Position numbers and translations under genes: made by a program. DNA of 45,050 bases from Planctomycetota bacterium (GTDB lineage Bacteria; Planctomycetota; Planctomycetia; Planctomycetales; Planctomycetaceae): the NCBI GenBank assembly GCA_027618475.1, contig JAQCEJ010000036.1, positions 1-45,050 on the forward strand. Reading direction: 5' to 3'. Below are positions 19,205-27,550 of the stretch, piece after piece. Below the pieces are notes generated by a model, which searched no databases, was not told where the DNA came from, and saw nothing but the letters and a program-made list of their open reading frames with translations. The first letter of the stretch is position 1. The number at the start of each line of letters is the position of its first letter.

Positions 19205-21361
19205 TTATCCGGTTTGGGCGACATTCATCAATTCGCCGAAGCGTTCTGTGACAATCGCCTTGAGCTCCGCGTATTCGGGATCGTCCCATTGACCCGATTC
19301 TAGAATTTCAGCCGCTTGATCCTTGGCCAGTTGGAGTTCCGTCTGATTCACGGCAAGGTTGGCGATGCGGAATGGCAATTGGCCATGCTGTCTTGTACCA
19401 AGTACGTCGCCGGGACCGCGAAGTTCGAAGTCGGTCTCGGCGATTTGAAATCCGTTCGAGGTCGCTTCGAGTGCCGAAAGCCGGCGAATCGCGTCCTCGT
19501 CACTGCTTTCAGAGAACAGAAAACAGTAGCCGTGATATCTGCCGCGAGCGACACGTCCTCTGAGCTGATGGAGTTGCGAGAGTCCGAAACGCTCGGCGTC
19601 GAGAATGACCATCAACGTGGCGTTTGGCACGTCGACCCCAACTTCAATGACCGTTGTCGAGACGAGAACCTGAATCTTCCCTTCTCGGAAACCCTGCATA
19701 ACGCGGTCGGTCTCATCGCGCTTCATCTGACCATGTACGAGTCCCAGGCGAAAGTTTTTGAGTTCGCCAGCTTTCAATTGTAAAAATACCTGTTCGGCCG
19801 CCGTCGCCGTCAAGACGTGTCCCCCTTCAAACTCCTGGACTCCTCCTCTCCCCGTCTCCCCATCCCCCATTCCCCCACTCTCATCCTCCAACTCCCACAC
19901 GTCCCCTTCAGACACCCGTGGACAAACAACATAAGCCTGCCGGCCGTTCGCAACCTGCTCGCGGATGAATTGCCATGCTCGTTGCCTGATGTTCGGCTGG
20001 TACACCCGGCTTGTCACAACAGATTGACGCCCCGGGGGAAGATCGCCAATGACGGTCAGATCGAGATCACCGAACAGCGTCATGCACAAACTGCGAGGAA
20101 TCGGCGTTGCCGTCATCACCAGAACGTGCGGGTTACCCGACCCGATCGAAATTTGTGCCCGTTGTTTCACGCCGAATTTGTGCTGTTCGTCGATCACGAC
20201 CAGCCCCAGTTTTGCAAAGCGAACATCTCTTTGAATCACCGACTGAGTACCGATAATAAGGTCAACAGTACCTGCTGAAATCTCCGCAAGTACGTCGCGA
20301 CGCTGTGCCGGAGTAAGACTTCCGGTGAATAGTCGCCGACGAACTCGGCTCTTCACCAGAAGTTGATCGATGGTCTCCCAGTGCTGCATGGCGAGCAATT
20401 CGGTCGGGGCCATGAGTGCGGTCTGGCATCCATGCGCTACAGCGGTAAGCATTGCGTACACGGCCACTGCCGTCTTCCCTGCGCCGACATCGGCCTGAAG
20501 CAGACGATGCATGACGTGATGAGAATTGAGATCGGCAGCGATTTCCTTAACGGCGTGGTTTTGTCCCGCCGTGAATGGAAACGGAAACAAACGTCGAATG
20601 CGGGCATCGATTTTCGCCGTGACTTCAAGCGGGTAAGCGTCCGGACGCTTCTTCCAGCTGCGTCGACGGATTCCTAATGCAAGTTGAAATTCAAGCAGAT
20701 CATCATACGCAAGACGCGACCGGCAACGATTGAACTCAACGACGGTTCGCGGTCGATGAACCCCCCGCAATGCGGCGGGAAGCGATACCCAATCGTGATC
20801 AGCCTGAAAGGACTTCGGCAGTGGGTCAAATACAGTATCGGCATACTCTTCGACGGCAAGAGACATGATGCGACGCATTTCGTGCATCTTCAGTCCTTCG
20901 GTGAGAGCGTATATCGGCAACACCCCCACAGCGGCTTCGGCGTCGTCGTCATCGAGATACTGCACACGAGGATGATTCATTTCCCAGCGGCCAGCGCGAT
21001 ATTTCGGTTTGCCGGAGAACAGCACCGTCTGACCCATGTGAAACGATCGCAGCACCCATGTCTGATTAAACCACGTTCCACGAAGGAATTCACCGTCGCA
21101 ATCGAGCAACACCGACGTGATCGTTCGCTGGCGTGAAATTTCCTTCCCATCGAGATCGACCACCCGTCCGCGGACGGTATGTACTTCTTTTTCTTCAAGC
21201 TCCCGTACCGGCGTAACGACGGTGAGATCGAGCAAACCGCGCGGTATGGTAAAGAGAAGATCTTGCACCGTTTCGATACCAAGTTTCTCCAGAAGTTCGG
21301 CTCGCTGAGGGCCGACTTCTTTTAGAAACTGCACGGGCATGTTCAAGGGATCGTCGTTCAC
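19205..21361 (-). CDS. recG: ATP-dependent DNA helicase RecG, with a low-complexity insertion
   Basis: Branch-migrating helicase that reverses stalled forks and processes Holliday junctions. Length is 718 residues. The N-terminal wedge domain starts with PVQFLKEVGPQRAELLEKLGI. The helicase motifs follow: ADVGAGKTAVA (Walker A), VVIDEQHKFG (DExH), VMTATPIPRSL, TTVIEVGVDVPNAT and QLHQLRGRVARG. Between the conserved VCPRVSEGD and ATAAEQVFLQL lies a Gly/Glu-rich insertion of about 25-30 residues that E. coli RecG lacks; its DNA is a polypurine, G-run-rich tract. A GTG start at 21361 gives a normal N-terminus; ATG 21340 (MPVQFL) is the alternative. Confidence 0.95.
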   Translation of the reverse strand: MNDDPLNMPVQFLKEVGPQRAELLEKLGIETVQDLLFTIPRGLLDLTVVTPVRELEEKEVHTVRGRVVDLDGKEISRQRTITSVLLDCDGEFLRGTWFNQTWVLRSFHMGQTVLFSGKPKYRAGRWEMNHPRVQYLDDDDAEAAVGVLPIYALTEGLKMHEMRRIMSLAVEEYADTVFDPLPKSFQADHDWVSLPAALRGVHRPRTVVEFNRCRSRLAYDDLLEFQLALGIRRRSWKKRPDAYPLEVTAKIDARIRRLFPFPFTAGQNHAVKEIAADLNSHHVMHRLLQADVGAGKTAVAVYAMLTAVAHGCQTALMAPTELLAMQHWETIDQLLVKSRVRRRLFTGSLTPAQRRDVLAEISAGTVDLIIGTQSVIQRDVRFAKLGLVVIDEQHKFGVKQRAQISIGSGNPHVLVMTATPIPRSLCMTLFGDLDLTVIGDLPPGRQSVVTSRVYQPNIRQRAWQFIREQVANGRQAYVVCPRVSEGDVWELEDESGGMGDGETGRGGVQEFEGGHVLTATAAEQVFLQLKAGELKNFRLGLVHGQMKRDETDRVMQGFREGKIQVLVSTTVIEVGVDVPNATLMVILDAERFGLSQLHQLRGRVARGRYHGYCFLFSESSDEDAIRRLSALEATSNGFQIAETDFELRGPGDVLGTRQHGQLPFRIANLAVNQTELQLAKDQAAEILESGQWDDPEYAELKAIVTERFGELMNVAQTG
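19850..19876 (-). other. Potential G-quadruplex inside recG
   Basis: On the coding (minus) strand four G-runs of 5, 5, 4 and 4 bases are separated by loops AAT, AT and AGAC, a canonical intramolecular G-quadruplex pattern. The plus strand shows the C-runs at 19850-19853, 19858-19861, 19864-19868 and 19872-19876. It would be present in the recG mRNA as well as in the non-template DNA strand. Confidence 0.7.
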
Positions 21362-21424
21362 GATGACACGTCATTATTTGAAAATATCTCGTGTCGTTGC
21401 AGGGGTTATTGCCTTGCTATTGAG

Positions 21425-22921
21425 TCACTTCAGCTTTTCAACAATCATCTCGCGTACTTGTTTCGGGTCGGCGCCTTTGACGTTTTTCATCACCTGCCCG
21501 ATGAGTGGGCCGATGGCATTTTCTTTGCCGCCGCGAAAAGCGTCGATAGCCTGTTGACTCCCACTTCGTTCGAGCACTTCGTCGATTGCAGCGGTGAGCT
21601 GACCGGTATCGTTGACGACTTTCAAGCCGTTCTCTTCGATGATCTGCATGACGCGATCCGCCGTGACCGTCGCTTCGTTCTGTTCGTCGAGCAGAATTTG
21701 AAACACGTCGCGACCGCTTTTGGTGGTGATCATATTCGCGTGAATCTGGGACAATAATGTTCCCAACACGTCAGCAGGGACGGGATAGGTTCCCTCGGTG
21801 AGTTGGCGTTCTTTGATTTCGCGCAGAATGTCTTGCGTGACCCAGTTTGCGGCCATCTTGCCGTCGCCGGCGATCTTCGCGACCGCTTCGAAATAATCGG
21901 CGAACGACAGCCCCTGCGAAATGATCACCGAAGCGTCGTACGGCGAAAGATAATAGGCGTCTTGAAATCGCTGCCGGCGATCGGCGGGGAACTCGCACAA
22001 CCCGGTTTTGATCTGCGCCACCTGCTCGTCAGTTACGGTGACCGGGGCGAGATCGGGGTCGGGAAGATATCGGTAATCGGCAGCTTCTTCTTTGCTTCGA
22101 AGCGGATACGTCAGTTCGCGATTGGCATCCCAGCCGCGCGTCGTCTTAGGGACGTCGCCGAGTTTTTGTTGGGTGCGTTGATATTCTTCGTATTGCCGTT
22201 TCGCTTCGAATTCGATCGCCAGTTCCACATTGCGGAAACTGTTCATGTTTTTGACTTCGGTGATCGGTGTGGGAATGTGCTTGCCATCGAGACTGTGCAC
22301 GTGCAGGTTGACGTTGGCGTCGCAGCGCAGGCTCCCTTCCTGCATGTTGCAGTCTGAGACGTCGATATAAGTCAGCAGCAATCGTAATTCTTCGAGGTAG
22401 CGTCGCGCTTCTGATGCCGAGCGCAGATCGGGCTGCGAAACGATTTCGAGCAGCGGCGTGCCGGTGCGATTGAGATCGACCTGGCTGTCGTTCCCCCGTC
22501 CCGATTCGTCGTGAATGTTCTTGCCCGCGTCTTCTTCGAGGTGAGCCCGAATGATACCGATGCGCCGGAGCGGTGCGTCGGCATCATCAGCGGCGATGTC
22601 GAGCCAGCCGTCGTAACTGAACGGCAAATCGTACTGGCTGATCTGATAGTTCTTTGGCAAATCGGGATAGTAATACTGCTTGCGGTCCCATTTCGTGAAG
22701 CGCGCGATGTTGCAGTTGAGTGCGAGGGCCGTCTTGACCGAAAGTTCGTACGCCTTGCGGTTCATCACCGGCAGCGAACCCGGCAGCCCGAGACAGACGG
22801 GGCACGTTTGCGTATTCGGATGTTCGGGATTGAAGCGATTCGCACACCCGCAAAACAGCTTCGACGCCGTTTGCAATTGCACGTGCACTTCGAGTCCGAC
22901 AACGATCGTGTATTCTGCCAT
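21425..22921 (-). CDS. gatB: Aspartyl/glutamyl-tRNA(Asn/Gln) amidotransferase subunit B
   Basis: tRNA-binding and kinase subunit of the GatCAB complex, which converts Asp-tRNA-Asn and/or Glu-tRNA-Gln to the amidated forms. Length is 498 residues, near the family norm. The start [23 protein letters not shown], the [20 protein letters not shown] cysteine region and [15 protein letters not shown] are diagnostic. The C-terminal YqeY-like domain ends in [23 protein letters not shown]. It is separated from gatA by 274 bases, so it may have its own promoter. Confidence 0.97.
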   Translation of the reverse strand: MAEYTIVVGLEVHVQLQTASKLFCGCANRFNPEHPNTQTCPVCLGLPGSLPVMNRKAYELSVKTALALNCNIARFTKWDRKQYYYPDLPKNYQISQYDLPFSYDGWLDIAADDADAPLRRIGIIRAHLEEDAGKNIHDESGRGNDSQVDLNRTGTPLLEIVSQPDLRSASEARRYLEELRLLLTYIDVSDCNMQEGSLRCDANVNLHVHSLDGKHIPTPITEVKNMNSFRNVELAIEFEAKRQYEEYQRTQQKLGDVPKTTRGWDANRELTYPLRSKEEAADYRYLPDPDLAPVTVTDEQVAQIKTGLCEFPADRRQRFQDAYYLSPYDASVIISQGLSFADYFEAVAKIAGDGKMAANWVTQDILREIKERQLTEGTYPVPADVLGTLLSQIHANMITTKSGRDVFQILLDEQNEATVTADRVMQIIEENGLKVVNDTGQLTAAIDEVLERSGSQQAIDAFRGGKENAIGPLIGQVMKNVKGADPKQVREMIVEKLK

Positions 22922-23054
22922 GTGAAGATTCTATCGTGAACCAATACCGTTTTTTGATTCTTTAGCCGGAGGGTGGCTGGGGCGCACATCGGCGTTATTT
23001 ATATTTCGCGTGGCGAGTTCGCGATCATCGACCCTGCGTCGAAAAGTCCTGCTA

Positions 23055-23099
23055 GCCCCAGTATTCTGGAGTAACACTTCGTATACCATCGACTGGGGC
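23055..23099. repeat. Inverted repeat between gatA and gatB
   Basis: GCCCCAGT at 23055-23062 and ACTGGGGC at 23092-23099 are perfect complements across 29 bases. They lie in the 274-base gatA-gatB spacer, which otherwise holds no gene. A further GGCTGGGGCGC lies nearby at about 22974. There is no T tract, so it is not an obvious terminator. Confidence 0.45.
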
Positions 23100-23195
23100 C
23101 GTGGATGTCGCTAATCATTTCAATACCTCTTGCGAAATCGATGGTGTGAATTTTTCATATGCGTCTTGAACGCCCGAGCCACTCGCCGCCGTTTC

Positions 23196-24659
23196 TCAAC
23201 TTAACAGGGGACGTTTTTGCTTCCAGTCGGATTCGCGTTCATACATTCTTGCTCCGCGCAGGAGTTTGTCTTCTGATAACGGCGGGCCTTGCAGTTGCAG
23301 GCCGATCGGCAGCCCTTTAGAACTGAAACCCGCCGGGATCGACATGCCGGGAATTCCCGCGAGGTTGCCGCTCAACGTGAAAATATCGGCGAGATACATC
23401 GCCAACGGGTCGTTTGCAAACTCGCCCAGGTTGAATGCCGGCGTTGGTGAGACAGGCGAGGCGATGATGTCGACCTCCTCGAACGCTTTGTCGAAATCAT
23501 TGCGAATGAGCCGACGAACTTTGAGGGCCTTTAAATAGTAGGCGTCGTAGTAACCGGCGGAGAGGGCATATGTCCCCAGCATAATCCGCCGCTTCACTTC
23601 GCTGCCGAAGCCTTCACCGCGGCTGGCAGCGTACATGTCAATGAGATCGTCAAAATCTTTTGCGCGATGGCCGTAGTGCACTCCGTCGTAGCGGGCAAGA
23701 TTGCTCGATGCCTCGGATGGGGCGATCAGATAATATGCCGCGACCGAATACGACAAATACGGTAGCGAGATTTCGACCACCGTCGCGCCAAGTTGCTGAT
23801 ACGCATCGAGAGAAGCGTTGACGGCATCCGAGACTTCGCTGTCGAGCCCTTCACCAAAATGTTGGAAAGGAACACCGATTTTTAAATCCTTGAGCGGTTC
23901 TTCGAGATTCGCCGAGTACGACGGCACCGGTTGCGGGATCGACGTCGTATCGCGGCGGTCGTGACCGGCGATCGCTTCGAGCAGCAGCGCGGCGTCGCGG
24001 GTGTCGTGCGCCATCGGGCCGATTTGATCGAGCGAACTGGCAAAAGCGACCAGCCCGTAACGCGAAACGCGGCCGTACGTCGGCTTCATGCCGACGATGC
24101 CGCAGAAACCCGCCGGCTGACGAATCGAACCGCCGGTGTCGGTGCCGAGCGAAAGCGGAACCATCTCTGCGGCGACAGCCGCAGCCGACCCGCCGCTCGA
24201 TCCGCCGGGAGTTTTGCTTAAGTCCCAGGGGTTGCACGTCGGCTGATACGCCGAGTTTTCGGTCGACGAACCCATCGCAAACTCATCGAGATTCGTCTTG
24301 CCGATAAGCACGGCATCCGCGGCGCGGAGACGTTCGATCACGTAGGCATCGAACGGCGAACGATAATTCTCGAGCATCTTGCTGCCGCAGGTCGTCGGCT
24401 GGCCTACGGTGCAGATGACGTCTTTAATGGCAACCGGAATTCCTGCGAGAGATCCCAACGTTCCGCCGGCTTTGCGTTTGCGATCGACCACTTCAGCCTG
24501 AGCCAGCGCGCCGTCGCTATCGATATGCAAAAAGGCATGGACCTCGGGTTCGCGTTTCGCGATAACGTCGAGATGAGCGGTCGTCACATCGACGGCCGAG
24601 ATGTCGCCGCTTCGCATCGTTTCGAGCAAATCGACAGCAGAGAGTCCGACGATTGACAT
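23196..24659 (-). CDS. gatA: Aspartyl/glutamyl-tRNA(Asn/Gln) amidotransferase subunit A
   Basis: Amidase-signature glutaminase subunit that releases ammonia from glutamine for transamidation by GatB. Length is 487 residues. The Ser-cisSer-Lys triad is present: Lys79 in GIPVAIKD, Ser154 in PGGSSGGS and Ser178 in [11 protein letters not shown], the same numbering as in the well-studied Staphylococcus aureus GatA. The ATG at 24659 is chosen; an in-frame GTG four codons upstream is possible. It lies 22 bases downstream of gatC, so gatC-gatA form one transcription unit. Confidence 0.97.
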   Translation of the reverse strand: MSIVGLSAVDLLETMRSGDISAVDVTTAHLDVIAKREPEVHAFLHIDSDGALAQAEVVDRKRKAGGTLGSLAGIPVAIKDVICTVGQPTTCGSKMLENYRSPFDAYVIERLRAADAVLIGKTNLDEFAMGSSTENSAYQPTCNPWDLSKTPGGSSGGSAAAVAAEMVPLSLGTDTGGSIRQPAGFCGIVGMKPTYGRVSRYGLVAFASSLDQIGPMAHDTRDAALLLEAIAGHDRRDTTSIPQPVPSYSANLEEPLKDLKIGVPFQHFGEGLDSEVSDAVNASLDAYQQLGATVVEISLPYLSYSVAAYYLIAPSEASSNLARYDGVHYGHRAKDFDDLIDMYAASRGEGFGSEVKRRIMLGTYALSAGYYDAYYLKALKVRRLIRNDFDKAFEEVDIIASPVSPTPAFNLGEFANDPLAMYLADIFTLSGNLAGIPGMSIPAGFSSKGLPIGLQLQGPPLSEDKLLRGARMYERESDWKQKRPLLS

Positions 24660-24681
24660 GTCTCTGTGCACCCTCTGCGAT

Positions 24682-24981
24682 TTACTCGGCGTCGAAGATT
24701 TGTGGAACGAGGAAGTACCGTCCGTCGGTCTTGGGAGAATTCAAAAGAGCGGCGGCGATCGGAATCGAGGGGGATATTTCATCCTCGCGAAAGACGTTCG
24801 ACAATTCGACCGCGTGAGCCATCGGTTCGACGTTTTCGGTGTCGAGTTCATCCAGCCGCGAGACATACTCGAGTACGTTGCTGAGCTGAGCCGTAAATTG
24901 GTCGACTTCTTCGGGCATCAGTTTCAGCCGCGCAAGATGGGCGACCTTCAACACTTCATCTCTCGTGATGTGTTCAGTCAT
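24682..24981 (-). CDS. gatC: Aspartyl/glutamyl-tRNA(Asn/Gln) amidotransferase subunit C
   Basis: Small belt subunit of GatCAB that wraps around the GatA-GatB interface. Length is 99 residues, typical for the family. Recognisable segments are ITRDEVLKVAHLARLKLMPEEV at the start, then LSNVLEYVSRLDELDTENVEPMAHAV and a C-terminal RYFLVPQIFD. It lies directly before gatA and just after the rpmB terminator on the minus strand. Confidence 0.95.
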   Translation of the reverse strand: MTEHITRDEVLKVAHLARLKLMPEEVDQFTAQLSNVLEYVSRLDELDTENVEPMAHAVELSNVFREDEISPSIPIAAALLNSPKTDGRYFLVPQIFDAE

Positions 24982-25022
24982 GTCGATCGCCTCGAGCCGT
25001 AATTCACGGCCCCCAAAGAATG

Positions 25023-25048
25023 AAAACGCTGAGTGTATCCACCCAGCG
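25023..25048 (-). terminator. Intrinsic terminator after rpmB
   Basis: On the minus strand CGCTGGGTG and CACTCAGCG form a 9-bp stem (one G-T wobble) closed by a GATA tetraloop and followed by TTTT. It lies 34 bases past the rpmB stop and 41 bases before the gatC start, separating the two units. Confidence 0.8.
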
Positions 25049-25081
25049 AAATCCTGAACGCGTGCCGAAACAATGTGCCGA

Positions 25082-25339
25082 TTACTTCGGCAGCGTAAAC
25101 GGCTTGCGAACGACGGCTTTCGTCACCGCGCCGCTACGAATACACTGCACGCAGACCCGCTTAGTCACGGTGGTTTCACCTTCCTGGACTCGGATCTTCT
25201 GCAGATTCGGGCGAAATACCCGACGGGTGATTCCGACCGTTTTTCGACCGTTGCCGCCAAGGTATTTCGCTTTGCCGCGTTGTTTCACTTTGTTGCCGCG
25301 GGAAATGCCTTTGCCGCAGACCAAACATTCCTGACCCAT
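25082..25339 (-). CDS. rpmB: 50S ribosomal protein L28
   Basis: Structural protein of the large ribosomal subunit. Length is 85 residues. It has two Cys pairs (CLVCGKG near the start and CVQC near the end), the zinc-binding C+ form of L28. The core RGKAKYLGGNGRKTVGITRRVFRPNLQKIRV is typical. The ATG at 25339 has AAAGGGA about 6 bases upstream; the five extra upstream codons are not used. It is followed by a strong terminator. Confidence 0.95.
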   Translation of the reverse strand: MGQECLVCGKGISRGNKVKQRGKAKYLGGNGRKTVGITRRVFRPNLQKIRVQEGETTVTKRVCVQCIRSGAVTKAVVRKPFTLPK

Positions 25340-25588
25340 CTCAATCCCTTTCAACCGCTTACGACGCCCCGCCGGTCGCGGGAACGAGGACCAGTTTTCT
25401 GCTGAAACAGTCAGTATAATTCCACCGATCAGAATTGCAAGTGATCCTCCGAGGCGTTCGTCTCTTCGAATTCAAAGTTGTTTCGCCTCTATCTCCGTCG
25501 CGATTCGTAAGTTTCACTTGTAGATTCGCCAAGCCTGGAGGGAGTTCCGGCAGATTCGGCCGGTTGATATTGGCACACAACAAACCAT

Positions 25589-25617
25589 TCCATATCACGT
25601 AAACGGCATCATGTCAA
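25589..25617 (-). promoter_or_regulatory. Candidate rpmB promoter
   Basis: On the minus strand a perfect TTGACA (25612-25617) is followed after 17 bases by TATGGA (25589-25594). The -35 box is ideal and the -10 box poor. It would give a leader of roughly 240 bases before rpmB. Confidence 0.4.
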
Positions 25618-25624
25618 CAGGTTA

Positions 25625-25656
25625 TAAATCATTCGTATTCTTGTCGTAAATCATTC
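25625..25656 (+). repeat. Two direct repeats upstream of the csrA promoter
   Basis: TAAATCATTC occurs at 25625-25634 and again at 25647-25656, a 22-base period (about two helical turns), ending 9 bases before the csrA promoter candidate. This is the layout of a paired regulator site. Confidence 0.5.
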
Positions 25657-25664
25657 CTGCGATT

Positions 25665-25690
25665 TGGCACGCCACCTGCAATGGTATACT
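25665..25690 (+). promoter_or_regulatory. Sigma-54-like promoter overlapping an extended -10 box, for csrA
   Basis: TGGCACG (25665-25671), four bases, then CTGCA (25676-25680) match the sigma-54 -24/-12 consensus at all but one position, with the required 10 bases between GG and GC. Just downstream, TGGTATACT (TATACT at 25685-25690) could serve as an extended -10 sigma-70 box, with TTGGCA only 15 bases upstream. Either reading puts the start near 25691-25697. Confidence 0.5.
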
Positions 25691-25836
25691 TTCCGTCTGG
25701 GATTGATCGAAAGAACCTGCGACTTTGAGAAATACAGCAAATAGTTTCAGCATCGATTATTTCCCGAATTGTATCGACTTCGCCTCAGAAGTTTAGATTG
25801 AACCTAATCGCTCAAGCAGCATGAAGGAGTATGACC

Positions 25837-26151
25837 ATGCTTGTTCTAACACGGAAGTGTTCCGAACTGATTCAGATCGGAGACGACATTGTGATCAAAG
25901 TCATCAAGACCGGCCGCAACACGGTCAAAATCGGTATTGAAGCTCCAAGAAGCGTCCGTGTCGCTCGCGGCGAAGTACTGTTTTCACGCGAAGTAGAAGT
26001 GCATGACACAGCTGAAAAGGAGACCCCTTCCTGCCCGGAGTCGGCCGGCATCGGCCCCGATGAATCTGATCATCAGCCCGCGCGAGTGGAAAACTTACGC
26101 CGGGTCGGTAGTGTCCAGCTCGACGATCCAAAAAGTTGTTTAGTCTGCTGA
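25837..26151 (+). CDS. csrA: Carbon storage regulator CsrA with a C-terminal extension
   Basis: RNA-binding translational regulator that acts on GGA motifs in mRNA leaders. The first ~60 residues are a typical CsrA: MLVLTRKCSELIQIGDDIVIKVI, IGIEAPRSVRVARGEV and the conserved Arg. About 40 further residues are acidic/Ser/Pro-rich and end in SCLVC, making the protein 104 residues against the usual 60-75. The ATG at 25837 is preferred because GGAG lies 7 bases upstream; an ATG two codons earlier would be too close to it. Two hairpins with T tracts follow. Confidence 0.92.
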   Translation: MLVLTRKCSELIQIGDDIVIKVIKTGRNTVKIGIEAPRSVRVARGEVLFSREVEVHDTAEKETPSCPESAGIGPDESDHQPARVENLRRVGSVQLDDPKSCLVC

Positions 26152-26204
26152 ACACCGTCCATTGATCCGGCTCGCACAAAACGAACGGACCTTTTCCCCG
26201 TATT

Positions 26205-26229
26205 CGATCGTCGGACCACGATCGTTTTT
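26205..26229 (+). terminator. Intrinsic terminator 1 after csrA
   Basis: CGATCGT (26205-26211) and ACGATCG (26218-26224) form a 7-bp stem with a 6-base loop, followed by TTTTT. It lies 53 bases after the csrA stop. Confidence 0.65.
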
Positions 26230-26269
26230 CATAGATTTGTTACCAACGCCTGTCACCCGCAAACCGCCT

Positions 26270-26310
26270 GAACGCACCGTCGGCTTTCGAGTCTTCGGTG
26301 CGTTCGTTTT
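26270..26310 (+). terminator. Intrinsic terminator 2 after csrA, against the transporter gene
   Basis: GAACGCACCG (26270-26279) and CGGTGCGTTC (26296-26305) form a perfect 10-bp stem with a 16-base loop, followed by GTTTT. It reads on the plus strand and touches the stop codon of the convergent transporter gene, so it would block csrA transcripts from entering that gene antisense. Confidence 0.7.
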
Positions 26311-27550
26311 ATGACTGTTCCGCTGCGTCGTCAGTCACATCTGCGACAACCGTTTCGCGATCGCGGAACAGCACGACGAATAACACCGAAAGCACAACCG
26401 AGAGCACCGCTGGAATCGCCCAGATCATTTGCCAGTTATGCGTCACGGAGTCATCTGGTCCGGTCGTTGTGTAATGTTGTCCCACCACCCCCGACAGCCA
26501 CGAGCCGACGAACATGCCGATTCCCAGCGTCACGAACGCATGCAATCCCTGAGCCGCCCCGCGAATCGATTCGCTCGCCCGCTTGTCGACCCACATCCGC
26601 CCCATCACGAAGATGAAGTCGTAGCACATCCCATGCACGGCGATGCCGAGATACATCATCCAGTGGGCGTCGCGCGAGGTGTCGAACCAGGCGAAGAGAC
26701 CGAACCGAACCGCCCAGGCCACCATGCCGATCAGCAGAATTCCCTTCGCACGGAAGATCGGCAGCAGGATCGGCAACAACAACAGAAAGACGACGTCCGA
26801 AACCTGGCCGATCGTCATCTTCGCCGCGGCGTTGGCGATGCCGAGTTCATTCAGGAACACGTTCATCCACGCGAAATAAAAGCTCAATGGGATGCAGATC
26901 AGGAACGAACACAATATAAACGTCGCGAACGACGGCTCTTTCATCAGCTTGAGTGCATCGAGCCCGAGCATCGTGCCGAGCGAAACTTTCTGACCCGCCC
27001 CCTTCGGAGGCGTGTGCGGCAGCGTGAACGAATACAGCCCCATCAAAGCCGCCGCCCCGCACGAGAGTTGAAACATTCCCACGTTGTCTTCGAGATTAAG
27101 AAGGCTGTTGACGAGCCCGGCACAAATCCAGCCAACACTGCCGGCCATCATCACGATGGGGAATTCCTTCCCCGGATTGACCGCATGATGCAGCGTGAGC
27201 GTATTCGTCAGTCCGTGCCCCGCCATATAGCTGATAGTATAGAGAATCAGCAGCGGATAAAATGCATTGAAGTCGGTCTGCGTCGTGACAAGATATAACA
27301 ACCCCGCCCCGATCAGGTGCAGAGCTCCCAAGAGCTTCTGTGTCGCAAAAAACCGGTCAGCGACGATTCCCGCGAAGAAGGGAGAAACGATCGCCCCGAT
27401 CGCCGTGCTGCCATAGGCCAGCCCGACCTGCCCCCCTTCGAATTGCAGAGTTTGCGTGAGGTAAGTCCCCATCGTGACATACCAAGCCCCCCAGACGAAG
27501 TAGTGCATAAAGACCATGATCCACAGCCGGAAAATCATGAATGGGGACAT
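26309..27550 (-). CDS. MFS transporter, nucleoside:H+ symporter (NupG-like)
   Basis: Inner-membrane transporter of 413 residues with about twelve hydrophobic segments. The N-terminus (IFRLWIMVFMHYFVWGAWYVTMGTYL) and the GSTAIGAIVSPFFAGIVADRFF loop fit the nucleoside:proton symporter group. Specificity for nucleosides is inferred from family resemblance, not from residues I can verify. The ATG at 27550 is chosen because transporter-like sequence begins there; an in-frame ATG at 27595 adds 15 unlikely residues. No strong ribosome-binding site is visible. The gene is isolated on both sides by gaps. Confidence 0.82.
   Translation of the reverse strand: MSPFMIFRLWIMVFMHYFVWGAWYVTMGTYLTQTLQFEGGQVGLAYGSTAIGAIVSPFFAGIVADRFFATQKLLGALHLIGAGLLYLVTTQTDFNAFYPLLILYTISYMAGHGLTNTLTLHHAVNPGKEFPIVMMAGSVGWICAGLVNSLLNLEDNVGMFQLSCGAAALMGLYSFTLPHTPPKGAGQKVSLGTMLGLDALKLMKEPSFATFILCSFLICIPLSFYFAWMNVFLNELGIANAAAKMTIGQVSDVVFLLLLPILLPIFRAKGILLIGMVAWAVRFGLFAWFDTSRDAHWMMYLGIAVHGMCYDFIFVMGRMWVDKRASESIRGAAQGLHAFVTLGIGMFVGSWLSGVVGQHYTTTGPDDSVTHNWQMIWAIPAVLSVVLSVLFVVLFRDRETVVADVTDDAAEQS

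Larger units (their letters stand above)
25340..25836. other. Divergent control region between rpmB and csrA
   Basis: This 497-base stretch has no convincing gene. It holds a candidate rpmB promoter at 25589-25617, 10-bp direct repeats at 25625-25656, and a sigma-54-like / extended -10 promoter for csrA at 25665-25690. The rpmB leader would be about 240 bases and the csrA leader about 145 bases, both long enough for post-transcriptional control. Confidence 0.6.

Noticed and set aside
25359-25598. A 79-codon minus-strand frame upstream of rpmB
   Set aside because: No ribosome-binding site or familiar motif; it lies in the likely rpmB leader.
26429-27298. A 289-codon plus-strand frame rich in His/Arg
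   Set aside because: Antisense to the MFS transporter; its composition is what reversed hydrophobic codons give.
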